The translations under genes were made by a program, and so were the position numbers. From the NCBI RefSeq assembly GCF_018918045.1, contig NZ_JAHLPU010000051.1, positions 124,001 through 188,000 of the forward strand: a stretch of 64,000 nt of DNA, written 5' to 3'. Positions 51,679-59,630 of the stretch are shown in pieces; the first letter of the stretch is position 1, and each line of letters opens with the position of its first letter. Under the pieces are notes generated by a model that saw only the letters and a list, made by a program, of their open reading frames with translations, did no database searches and had not been told where the DNA came from. Source of the DNA: Pseudoflavonifractor sp. MSJ-30 (GTDB taxonomy: Bacteria; Bacillota; Clostridia; Oscillospirales; Oscillospiraceae).

Positions 51679-52187
51679 GTGTGAGCACAGATACAGAGCG
51701 GATTTTCCGAATCGGTGGCTATGTAAAGCGGGCAAAACTGAATCTGCGCAATGAGCGTGAGATAAGAGCCTTTCATCGAAATGCGATTGAAAGACGGTTT
51801 GGTGATTTTGAGGGTGGCACACTCGTGGATGTTTATATCGACATCACCGGTTATAAAGAAACGGCCAAGCGTCCTGAGATGCTGCGGCTTATGCGGGATT
51901 GTGCAGATGGAAAAGTGAATCTGATTTTTGCAGAAACCAAAGGATATTTGAGTGCAAACACACGAGAGTTCTGCTACTGGCTCCATTTCATCTTTAATCT
52001 GAAAGAACGGGTAGACATCATAACCGACGATGACCAGTTCAACATCAACACGATTCTCAACGCAGACAAGCAGCGTGAGGCACTGATAAAAATGGCTGAA
52101 GACTACATTTATCTGAATCCGCCTGACCACCAGAAGTGGTTGAATGGAGTGGTTTCTGCCATTACAAACTTACGGGAGGACGGATAA
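51675..52187 (+). CDS. Degenerate serine recombinase-like protein
   Basis: The 170-residue protein resembles the second half of a serine recombinase catalytic domain: DVYIDITGYKETAKRPEMLR, then LMRDCADGKVNLIFAETKGYL and FIFNLKERVDIITDDD. The N-terminal active-site motif with Ser and Arg (RVS) is absent, and R is replaced in the later SRFARN-type motif. It should not cut DNA. It sits just upstream of the active recombinase, so it could be a regulatory partner or remnant. Confidence 0.6.
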   Translation: MSVSTDTERIFRIGGYVKRAKLNLRNEREIRAFHRNAIERRFGDFEGGTLVDVYIDITGYKETAKRPEMLRLMRDCADGKVNLIFAETKGYLSANTREFCYWLHFIFNLKERVDIITDDDQFNINTILNADKQREALIKMAEDYIYLNPPDHQKWLNGVVSAITNLREDG

Positions 52188-52191
52188 GGAT

Positions 52192-54144
52192 ATGGCAAAG
52201 GATGAAAACAAGGAATCGGAAATCCGAGGCGATGAGCAAGAAATCGTAGACCAGCGGCTTCCGGTGTGGCGTCCGCAGGATGCTGATCGAGAATATTACC
52301 GGTATGAAACGAAGAAGAGAATCCAGCATTATACGGTTCCGCCGCAGACTATTTTCCGTCCAGCAAAACCAACGCCTACCATTCGAGATGCAGAGCATAA
52401 GCGTGTTGCAGTTTATGCCCGTGTGAGTACGAAGAGCAAGGAGCAGGTCTCCTCCATCGAAAACCAAACAAAGTACTATACAGAGAAGATTGCCAAAACG
52501 CCCAACTGGGATCTGGCGGAAATATACAGTGACGAGGGCAAATCCGGCACATCGAAAAAATGGCGTCCAGAGTTCAAACGAATGCTGGAAGATGCGTCGA
52601 AGAAGAAAATGGATTTGATCGTTTGTGCCAGTGTGTCTCGTTTTGCCCGTAACATCTCTGACCTGATTGAGGAAGTGCGGAAACTAAGAACGACGAATCC
52701 GTCAAACCCGGTCGGCGTGTATTTTGAAACGGAGGACCTTTATACGCTGGACCCGAACATCAACGAAAGGCTCCAGATGCAAGGCCTTTTTGCAGAGTGG
52801 GAATCCGGCAATAAAAGTCGCCGCATGATCCTATCCTATGATCAAAGAATCTGCACTGGACAGTTTCCGCTATCCGATCTGCTCGGTTTACGGCACACAA
52901 TAGAGGGCGGTTTCATCATCGAGGAAGAAGAGGCGAAGACGGTTAAGTATATTTTCCTTGCTACGCTGTGTGGGTACACAGCGGAAGAAATCGCAGAGGT
53001 GTTGACGGAGAAGCAACGGCCAACACTTCGAGGCCGTACTGAATGGACGCCCTCAATGGTGAAAGCAATTATGGAGAACGAACGGCGTTGGGGTGATCTT
53101 GAGGTTCGGAAAAGGGTCGTCATTGACTACAAGGAAAAAGTGACGGCGAAAAACGATGGTCTGAGAGAAGGAGCCTACATCCCCCATTACCATGAGGGAA
53201 TTGTATCTCCTGAAATTGCAAGAGCAGCACATATGATGCGAGCCAGCCGATACAAGTTCGGAAGTGTCCCGGATGTTTATGTGATCGATAGTGGAGCACT
53301 GAAAGGCTTCGTCAGTATCTCCCCGACATGGAGCGGCATCGACAATCGGGCTTTTCAGGATATTTCACGCCAAGTTTACAACGAGGATGAGTTTTGCGAG
53401 CTTCAGCGTCGGGCAAATATCATGAACGGCAGAACACACAGCAATGTCGTTTCCATGACGCTGAATGATTACCGGGTTGCACCCGGTGTCATGTTCATGA
53501 CCCGTAGTGATCCGCAGCTTACATTTTCGCAAAGAAGTATGAAATTGAATGCGGTCTGTTGGGAAAAACTTGGGCAGCAGAAATATGTAGAGTTCTTGTA
53601 CCACCCGGTACTGGAAGTAATCGCAGTACGAAGCTGCAATGCCACAAACCCCAATGCGGTGCTATGGGACGAAACGAAAAAGTCGGGTCTTCAACTATGT
53701 ACTTCCGCATTCTCAAACGCCGTCTATGATAAGCTCGACTGGATGAGAAAGTATAAATTCCGATTCAGAGGCGTGACCCGTGTCAGAGGGGGCGAAAGGA
53801 TCATTTTCTTTTTTCTTGATGAACCGCAGATCTTGGTTGGAAAGGATAAAAAGAACCTTGATGCTATGGACACCTCGGATTCAACCGTAAAGTACATTCC
53901 CTATAAGGAAAGCGAGTGTGGCGAAGCGGCTGGTTTGACAGCCGGAATCGCTTACCCTGAGAACTGGCAGGAACAAGTTGGTGTCAGTTATGAGATCAAA
54001 CAGCAACGAGGGCGTGTCCTTGATGCGGTGTCTTCAGCAGATATTCGCAACCATGGCACAAAAGTGGTGAACCCTTTTATAGGAGTAATCCCTACACACG
54101 GAGAGCTTGAAGATGAATTAGAACAAATCTATGAGGCAATGTAA
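52192..54144 (+). CDS. Large serine recombinase
   Basis: The 650-residue protein has an N-terminal extension of about 70 residues, then a resolvase domain from VAVYARVSTKSKEQVSSIEN with catalytic Ser79. DEGKSGT, and VSRFARNISDL follow. The recombinase domain (about 225-330, with LLGLRHTIEGGF and PTLRGRTEWTPSMVKAI) follows. A zinc-ribbon signature was not obvious. Large serine recombinases carry out site-specific integration and excision without host factors. Its place near the metG junction supports a role in that insertion. Confidence 0.88.
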   Translation: MAKDENKESEIRGDEQEIVDQRLPVWRPQDADREYYRYETKKRIQHYTVPPQTIFRPAKPTPTIRDAEHKRVAVYARVSTKSKEQVSSIENQTKYYTEKIAKTPNWDLAEIYSDEGKSGTSKKWRPEFKRMLEDASKKKMDLIVCASVSRFARNISDLIEEVRKLRTTNPSNPVGVYFETEDLYTLDPNINERLQMQGLFAEWESGNKSRRMILSYDQRICTGQFPLSDLLGLRHTIEGGFIIEEEEAKTVKYIFLATLCGYTAEEIAEVLTEKQRPTLRGRTEWTPSMVKAIMENERRWGDLEVRKRVVIDYKEKVTAKNDGLREGAYIPHYHEGIVSPEIARAAHMMRASRYKFGSVPDVYVIDSGALKGFVSISPTWSGIDNRAFQDISRQVYNEDEFCELQRRANIMNGRTHSNVVSMTLNDYRVAPGVMFMTRSDPQLTFSQRSMKLNAVCWEKLGQQKYVEFLYHPVLEVIAVRSCNATNPNAVLWDETKKSGLQLCTSAFSNAVYDKLDWMRKYKFRFRGVTRVRGGERIIFFFLDEPQILVGKDKKNLDAMDTSDSTVKYIPYKESECGEAAGLTAGIAYPENWQEQVGVSYEIKQQRGRVLDAVSSADIRNHGTKVVNPFIGVIPTHGELEDELEQIYEAM

Positions 54145-54156
54145 CCGGAGGACAAT

Positions 54157-54999
54157 ATGGATAACGATAATTTTTCCTTTCTCACTGATGCAGAAAGCTC
54201 GATAACGGGAGATAAAACCGAAGGGTACACGCCCAAGGAGCAGGAGCTGATTCATCAACTGGTTCAAGAACGACTGGGCAAGAAAAATGCCATCGAGTTT
54301 GAATCTCTCGATGACTATGTCGTTCCGCCCAAAATGTTCTTCTCCATGATCAAGAAGCCAGCAGTGAGTATTCGTGCAAACAGAATGGAATTTAGTATGT
54401 CAGCGATCCGGCTGTTTGAAGGAGTACAGCACGTCCTTCCTATGCTCAGTGAGAATAAAAAGCGAATGGTTGTGGCCATCTGTGCGGAAGAAGAAATCTC
54501 TTCGATTGAATGGGCAAGACTAAAGAAAGATAAGTGGGTCAACCGTTCTATATCCTGCCCGGAATATGTCCAAAGCATTTATAAGATGATGAACTGGAAC
54601 AAGGAGTGTCGGTACAAGATCTATGGACGGCTTGCCAATTCTGAGCGAGGGCTGGTTCTGGTATTTGATCTTGCATCCGCTGTTATGTTTGATCCGCTGC
54701 CGGAGGAGTACTTTGACAAGCACACCGGCAAAATGAAGAAACGCATTGTTAAATACTATCCTGATGAGATCCGCATGAAGTTGGGCAGGAGTTATTCGGA
54801 TTATGAAGCCCTTCAGCAACGAAGCAGCTTCGAATCACTATCCGGATACATGGACACCAGCGGAGGCGCTGTTCCCGCTACGGTTTCTGAAGAGCTGGCT
54901 GCTTCCATCAGTATGCAGGAGCAGGAGAAGAAACGGGAGACTTTGTTTGGCACGATTATTGGAAATGGAGGTGACGATGATGTCCGAAACAACGAATGA
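54157..54999 (+). CDS. Element protein of unknown function
   Basis: The 280-residue protein begins twelve bases after the recombinase, preceded by ggagg. It has a helical N-terminus (EGYTPKEQELIHQLVQERLG), then FSMIKKPAVSIRANRMEFSM, and VLVFDLASAVMF around residue 170. The C-terminal part is Gly/Ser rich and weakly conserved. No family recognised. Its location suggests a function with the recombinase, such as a directionality factor, but nothing in the sequence proves it. Confidence 0.55.
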   Translation: MDNDNFSFLTDAESSITGDKTEGYTPKEQELIHQLVQERLGKKNAIEFESLDDYVVPPKMFFSMIKKPAVSIRANRMEFSMSAIRLFEGVQHVLPMLSENKKRMVVAICAEEEISSIEWARLKKDKWVNRSISCPEYVQSIYKMMNWNKECRYKIYGRLANSERGLVLVFDLASAVMFDPLPEEYFDKHTGKMKKRIVKYYPDEIRMKLGRSYSDYEALQQRSSFESLSGYMDTSGGAVPATVSEELAASISMQEQEKKRETLFGTIIGNGGDDDVRNNE

Positions 55000-55381
55000 G
55001 GATAGAATGTACCCAATCGAAATGACGCTGCAAGGCGCTCGCTGCTGTATCAGTATCGGCAAGGGCGTTATAAAAGCCTTGGGAAAGCCGAGCCATGTCT
55101 CAATTAAAATTTCAGACAGCCATGATTCTTTGAGCGTTTTCCCCTGTGATGAGGATGATGTGATGGCTTTCCGAGTTCCGCTGAAACTGTTCACCGATCA
55201 CAGATGCGTCATGAGGATCAACAGCAAGCAATTTGTTCATGGAATCATGCGGACAAACCAGATGGACACTTCAAAGACATATGTTTTATCCGGCGAGTTT
55301 CTGGAAGAGAAGAATACAGCAGTATTCTCGTTAGTTGAGGGCGTCAGTCTTCGTACACAAAAAGGGGTGGCGCAGTCATGA
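54980..55381 (+). CDS. Small element protein of unknown function
   Basis: The 133-residue protein starts at ATG 54980 (ggaggtg six bases upstream) and overlaps the preceding gene. It is beta-rich: YPIEMTLQGARCCISIGKGV, SHVSIKISDSHDSLSVFPCD and VFSLVEGVSLRT. The pattern suggests a small beta-barrel. It overlaps the next gene by ATGA. No known domain was recognised. Confidence 0.5.
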   Translation: MSETTNEDRMYPIEMTLQGARCCISIGKGVIKALGKPSHVSIKISDSHDSLSVFPCDEDDVMAFRVPLKLFTDHRCVMRINSKQFVHGIMRTNQMDTSKTYVLSGEFLEEKNTAVFSLVEGVSLRTQKGVAQS

Positions 55382-55641
55382 ACGATTTCGTCAGAGAGTT
55401 TTTTGAGGATCAGCCTGAATTACTCAGGCGATATGAACGCAACGAGGCACGATATATCTTGCAGCTTCCGAAGAACTACGATACAATTAGCATTGACTTT
55501 GGAATTGATAAGAATGAGATGAAGCGGCTGGTGATTGCCCTTGCCGAGCTTGATCTGACCATTGATGAATGGCTCTGCTTTAAGATGAAAGAGCTGATTC
55601 TGGCCAACAGGCTATCCAAGGAAAACAGAGGCGAAGAATAA
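55378..55641 (+). CDS. Small element protein of unknown function
   Basis: The 87-residue protein overlaps the previous gene by four bases. It begins MNDFVREFFEDQPELLRRY and then has LVIALAELDLTIDEWLCFK. It is helical and acidic. No family recognised. Tight packing with its neighbours suggests joint translation. Confidence 0.5.
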   Translation: MNDFVREFFEDQPELLRRYERNEARYILQLPKNYDTISIDFGIDKNEMKRLVIALAELDLTIDEWLCFKMKELILANRLSKENRGEE

Positions 55642-55647
55642 GGGATT

Positions 55648-56397
55648 ATGCGCTACTATGTTATCTCCGATGTTCACGGATACTATACGCAGATGAAGTC
55701 TGCTTTGGAAAAGGCAGGCTTCTTTTCCGATACAACTCCTCATAAGTTAATCATGCTCGGAGATTTATTTGATCGAGGGCATGAGGCGAAACAGCTTCAG
55801 CAGTTCATATTGGAGCAGATGGAGCAAGACAAGATAATTCTCATTCGTGGAAACCATGAGGACCTATTTGTGGAGCTTGTGACCACGGATGCTGGGATGC
55901 CATATAGCTATCACAAATCAAACGGAACTTATGATACTGCACTCCAGTTAACGGGCTTTGATCCAGTGATGGCATCTATACGCCATTATGATTTTGCCGA
56001 TGCAGCGAAAGACACACCGTTTTACAAAGAGATTATCCAAGCGATGCTTGATTACTTTGAGACGGAACACTATGTTTTCACGCATGGCTGGATACCAAGC
56101 ATTCCGAACAGGGATAAAAGCTACAGCTATATTTCTTCTTGGAGAGAAGCAGACCGTGAGCAATGGAATCAAGCAAGATGGTTCAATGGCATGGATGCAG
56201 CACAGACCGCAGATGAGAATAAGACCATTGTTTGCGGACACTGGCATACTTCGTATGGCCATAGCAAATACGAACACAAGGGGACCGAGTTTGGAGAAGA
56301 TGCGGACTTCTCTCCCTATTATGGTCCCGGAATTATTGCCATAGATGCCTGTACAGCGTTCAGTGGAAAGGTAAATTGTCTTGTGATAGAGGATTAA
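55648..56397 (+). CDS. Serine/threonine-type metallophosphoesterase
   Basis: The 249-residue protein shows SDVHGYY at residues 7-13, GDLFDRG near 38, RGNHED near 71, THGW near 147 and GHWHTSYG near 194. These are the metal-binding motifs of PPP/ApaH-type phosphatases. The likely substrate is a phosphoprotein or a nucleotide polyphosphate, but this cannot be told apart. It is the last gene before the insertion site in metG and is the element's right-most gene. A different, smaller phosphoesterase lies at 8522. Confidence 0.85.
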   Translation: MRYYVISDVHGYYTQMKSALEKAGFFSDTTPHKLIMLGDLFDRGHEAKQLQQFILEQMEQDKIILIRGNHEDLFVELVTTDAGMPYSYHKSNGTYDTALQLTGFDPVMASIRHYDFADAAKDTPFYKEIIQAMLDYFETEHYVFTHGWIPSIPNRDKSYSYISSWREADREQWNQARWFNGMDAAQTADENKTIVCGHWHTSYGHSKYEHKGTEFGEDADFSPYYGPGIIAIDACTAFSGKVNCLVIED

Positions 56398-56735
56398 CGG
56401 CGTGGCGTAGTACGGGATTGAACTTTGCATATCCGTTTATAACCACGCTTTAGACAGGCACAATATAAAGAGTGATTGTAAGCAGAGTATTGAAGTTTTT
56501 TCTGGATTCCTTACGGGACGACCTGAAACCCATTGAAATTCTGAGATTCTACTGTTATAATATTAACTACAATCTTTCGGAGGTGCGAAAGGTTGGAGTT
56601 GCACCACATACACCACTTGGAGCACCACTATGGTGTATGCTTTCAGCAGGGAAATGTACAGAGTTATCACACACGGGAAAATGTGACCTGTAAGCAAAGC
56701 ACAGTATTAACAGGGATTCTACACAGCTATTCCAT
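56398..56735 (+). other. Element end: inverted repeats before the metG fragment
   Basis: No likely gene. Two inverted repeats occur: CATACACC (56607-56614) with GGTGTATG (56632-56639), and an imperfect palindrome TACAG..TCACA..TGTGA..CTGTA (56657-56692) that ends two bases before the open metG frame. The second has the size and shape of a serine-recombinase attachment half site. The boundary of the element is likely between 56657 and 56740. Confidence 0.5.
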
Positions 56736-57224
56736 GTGAGGGATCTTATCCCCACCATGAAGCCCACGGACCTGCCCAAGGCGGAAAAGGGCGAGGAAAA
56801 AGCGGCTGAGACTGCCCCTGCGGCGGCTCCCGCCGTGGAGGAGAAGATTGACTTTTCCAAGGTGGAAGTCGAGCCGCTGTTCCAGGACTTTGTGGACTTT
56901 GAAACCTTCGCCAAGTCCGACTTCCGGGCCGTGAAGGTCAAGGAATGCGAAGCGGTGAAGAAGTCCAAGAAACTGCTCAAGTTCCTGCTGGATGACGGCT
57001 CCGGCAAGGATCGGGTGATTCTTTCTGGCATTCACGACTATTACGAGCCGGAAGAGCTGGTAGGCAAGACCTGCGTGGCCATCACCAACCTGCCCCCCAG
57101 AAAAATGATGGGCATCGACTCCGAAGGTATGCTGATCTCCGCCGTGCATCACGAAAACGGTGAAGAAAAGCTGCATCTTCTCATGCTGGATAATCATATT
57201 CCCGCTGGCGCAAAGATGTATTGA
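56694..57224 (+). pseudogene. metG: metG 3' fragment: C-terminal tRNA-binding domain of methionyl-tRNA synthetase
   Basis: The open frame of about 177 codons ends in the tRNA-binding (EMAPII/Trbp111-like) domain of MetRS: VEPLFQDFVDFETFAKSDFR, RVILSGIHDYYEPEELVGK, and VAITNLPPRKMMGIDSEGML. The catalytic and anticodon parts are missing, and no ribosome site stands before GTG 56736. A stop at 56691-56693 precedes it in frame. It is best read as the displaced 3' end of metG at the element junction. MetRS is essential, so a functional copy must exist; the left end may restore the gene. Confidence 0.75.
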
Positions 57225-57259
57225 TCTGCCCCGCCGCACGTCTGGTCACATCTTTCGTG

Positions 57260-57292
57260 AAAGTCCGGTTGCTGTTTGCAGCCGGACTTTTT
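57260..57292 (+). terminator. metG terminator
   Basis: AAAGTCCGG (57260-57268) pairs with CCGGACTTT (57282-57290), with inner GC/GC pairing, then TTC. It ends the metG transcript. Confidence 0.75.
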
Positions 57293-57378
57293 CGTAGCGC
57301 CGCCGCATTTCCTTTTCCTTCTGATTCCCGCATTTGCGCAAATCCCGCCCTTTGATGGGTTTCTCCCGGAAAAAGTTC

Positions 57379-57493
57379 TTGAAGTCTGCCATTTCCCATG
57401 GTATAATCCTGTGCGAACGGAGGGAAATGCCTGATTTCCCCTGCTGCACTCTGATTTACCAGAATCAGGCCCGGTCTGGCCGAACCGGGCCTG
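57379..57493 (+). promoter_or_regulatory. Promoter and leader hairpin of the VTT-family gene
   Basis: TTGAAG (57379-57384) and TATAAT (57402-57407) are separated by exactly 17 bases. In the leader, CAGGCCCGGT (57466-57475) pairs with ACCGGGCCTG (57484-57493) with loop CTGGCCGA. No other gene lies in the 309-base gap between metG and 57534. Confidence 0.65.
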
Positions 57494-57533
57494 TGTTTAT
57501 CAACGCTCTTACCCCGTGAAAGGAGAAACGCCT

Positions 57534-58268
57534 GTGAAACAAAAGCAGTCCAAAAAAGCTGCCGCCACGCTGCTGGCGTCTGTATTGGTGCTCATTATCG
57601 CCATTGCCCTGGTGGTGGAACTGCTTCGTATTTATGTTCCGGATATCTGGGCCGCCTTTTCCAGCGGAGACGAAAACGCCCTGCAAGCCTGCTTTGACGG
57701 ACAGAACACCGCCTACAGCGCCGGACTGCTGTGGCTGCTGTCCTTTGTGCAGATTTTGTCCGTGCTTTTACCCGCTATGCCGGTCCAGCTGGCAGCGGGC
57801 ATCGTCCTTGGGCCCTGGCTGGGCACAGCCGTTTGCCTGACCGCCTGCATGGCTGCCCATCTGGCTGTCTTTCGTGCCGCCAGCCGCACCAAGAAGCGTC
57901 TGATCACCCTGGGCAGCACATCGCCGAAGCTGGAAAAGGTCAGAAACCTCCTGGCTTCCGCCAGAAACCGCACCTATTATACGGTGATTCTTCTGCTGGT
58001 CCCCGGGCTGCCCAATGGCATCATTCCCTATGCCGCCGCATACGCCGGTATGGGTCAGCGGCGCTACCTGCTGGCTCTGCTGCTGTCCCTGCCCCTGCCC
58101 ACTTTCGCCACCTGTCTGGCCGGCAATCTGGCGCTCTCCGGCGACTGGTGGCTCAGTGTTGCCATTCTGGCGACCCTGTACGCCATCGTAGGCGTGCTCT
58201 TTCTCCTGCGGGACTCTCTGCCGGAAAAGATCCGTACTACGGCAAAGCGCCGGCAGAAAAACGCATAA
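57534..58268 (+). CDS. VTT-domain (TVP38/TMEM64-type) membrane protein
   Basis: The 244-residue protein has a basic start, hydrophobic segments near 8-30, 60-80, 85-105, 145-165, 175-200 and 205-225, and the signature region near residue 150: LLLVPGLPNGIIPYAAAYAG. It belongs with DedA/TVP38-like VTT proteins, which have been linked to lipid movement. The GTG at 57534 is chosen because AAAGGAG lies 9 bases upstream; an in-frame GTG at 57516 is also possible. It lies in chromosomal DNA beyond the element. Confidence 0.82.
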   Translation: MKQKQSKKAAATLLASVLVLIIAIALVVELLRIYVPDIWAAFSSGDENALQACFDGQNTAYSAGLLWLLSFVQILSVLLPAMPVQLAAGIVLGPWLGTAVCLTACMAAHLAVFRAASRTKKRLITLGSTSPKLEKVRNLLASARNRTYYTVILLLVPGLPNGIIPYAAAYAGMGQRRYLLALLLSLPLPTFATCLAGNLALSGDWWLSVAILATLYAIVGVLFLLRDSLPEKIRTTAKRRQKNA

Positions 58269-58273
58269 GATAA

Positions 58274-58374
58274 GGCGTACCGCAATATGATATGCTCCCC
58301 ATAGAGTAGACACTCGAAATAGCAAAAATTTTGAAGCTACACTATGGGGAGTATATCAAGCACTGCGGTACGCC
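58274..58374. repeat. 101-base hairpin repeat (MITE-like)
   Basis: GGCGTACCGCA (58274-58284) pairs with TGCGGTACGCC (58364-58374), TGATAT (58288-58293) with ATATCA (58353-58358), and CTCCCCATAG (58295-58304) with CTATGGGGAG (58342-58351), leaving a loop of about 37 bases. T-rich sequence follows. It lies between convergent genes and could act as a terminator; its length suggests a non-autonomous transposable repeat. Confidence 0.65.
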
Positions 58375-58385
58375 AGTATTTTTGC

Positions 58386-59387
58386 TTATTTATACTCCTG
58401 CAGCAGGAACATGGGCTTAATGGTGACCACCTCGTCATATTCCTCCTGCTCTACCTGCACGTCGGCATTGAGCTTTTTCAGATCTTCCTTGACAACAGCC
58501 AGGGATTCCTTGACACTCTGGGCCCGCCCCTCCCGAAGGACACGGATCATGCGCTCCAGAACAATGGGGTGGGCATAGCGGGCGGGAACCGGGAAATCCT
58601 CCGGCAGAATCTTTTCCATCTCCGCGATGCTCTCCTGCCAGGCGGCGGTAACGGCCTTTTTATTGTTCTTCGCCGTAGGAATGACCTGGGTTCCGGAGAA
58701 CAGGAACGCTGCCGCAAGGCCCAACAGTGTAAAATAGAGACCTGTGGTATCATGGTTAATCAGCTCATAAATACCATATGCTCCGCAAATCAGACCGCCT
58801 ACGATAATCGCCAGGGCGACCCAACGATAGGCCGGACGGGTACGGTCAGAACCGCGCTTGCGCCGGGCGGTTACGGAAAGCTGTGCGGTCTGCTCCGGGT
58901 AGCTTGTCAGGAAGGCCCTGGCACCCTCCAGCTCCTCCCGGGCCTTCTGGGCCTTCGGTGTTAGCTCCTTCAGAAACTTGGCTTCCATGGCAGCCTGTTT
59001 TTCCCTCAGCCGTTTTTCCGCTTCCACGCTATGCGTGGGCAGGTCCGGGCAGATTTTGGAGATATGGGCGAGCAGAAGGTCCACATCCTGCTCGTATTTG
59101 AAGTTGCACTGCTTCACTGTGCCGTCGTCCAGCTCCACCACCAGATAGGGGATCGCGCCAAAGACGCCCTTGCCGGAGAAACCGCCCTTACTCATGGCAA
59201 CCCGCTTGAAAATGCGCTTTACAGATTTCAGTGCGGCATAATAGACTCGGTCAAAGAAGAAGCTGTTTAAGTAAACTGCTTCATCCCCCACGCCGCAGGG
59301 GCCAAAGCGCTTACAGAATTTCTTGTCAACGGAAAGTGTGGGCTTGTCCAAAGTGGTCTTGCCCAGCTGTTTCGGAGTGAAGATCAT
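58386..59387 (-). CDS. Membrane protein of unknown function
   Basis: The 333-residue protein starts at ATG 59387 (gaggtatt upstream). An N-terminal soluble domain (about 1-165) includes CNFKYEQDVDLLLAHI. Two hydrophobic segments lie near 195-216 (WVALAIIVGGLICGAYGIY) and 222-242. The C-terminus is helical and possibly coiled. I do not recognise a specific family. It lies in the chromosome between two palindromic repeats. Confidence 0.65.
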   Translation of the reverse strand: MIFTPKQLGKTTLDKPTLSVDKKFCKRFGPCGVGDEAVYLNSFFFDRVYYAALKSVKRIFKRVAMSKGGFSGKGVFGAIPYLVVELDDGTVKQCNFKYEQDVDLLLAHISKICPDLPTHSVEAEKRLREKQAAMEAKFLKELTPKAQKAREELEGARAFLTSYPEQTAQLSVTARRKRGSDRTRPAYRWVALAIIVGGLICGAYGIYELINHDTTGLYFTLLGLAAAFLFSGTQVIPTAKNNKKAVTAAWQESIAEMEKILPEDFPVPARYAHPIVLERMIRVLREGRAQSVKESLAVVKEDLKKLNADVQVEQEEYDEVVTIKPMFLLQEYK

Positions 59388-59437
59388 GGAATACCTCGTT
59401 TCAATAGATACGGTAAATCGGAGTTTGCGGAGCAAAC

Positions 59438-59566
59438 AAATTGACAATTGACAATGAACAATTGACAATTATGGCATCACAAGCGGGACAGATTTGCGTT
59501 CTTATTTTGAATCGTTTCCGAAGGAAACACCTTCATTGTCAACTGTCAATTGTCCATTGTCAATTA
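59438..59566. repeat. Inverted-repeat element with ATTGACAATTG arms
   Basis: The left arm (59438-59471) has three copies of ATTGACAAT-like words, and the right arm (59532-59566) is its near-perfect reverse complement. Between them are 60 bases with a small hairpin GTTTCC/GGAAAC. A further hairpin GTTTGC/GCAAAC precedes the left arm at 59423-59437. This looks like a MITE or dispersed palindromic repeat. Confidence 0.75.
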
Positions 59567-59630
59567 TTCCGGCCTTGCCGGGAAGCCAAAAGGTGGGGAA
59601 GTCTCCTCCCCCACCTTCCTTATGGACTTG

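Larger units (their letters stand above)
47800..56700. mobile_element. Second recombination module (serine-recombinase element or end of the same ICE)
   Basis: The segment has its own regulators, RepA-like ATPase, two serine recombinase-type genes and four genes after them, and then gives way to a metG fragment. It could be an integrative mobilizable element, into or beside which the tyrosine-integrase ICE has inserted, or simply the outer end of a composite. Both ends are approximate. No att core could be defined. Confidence 0.55.
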
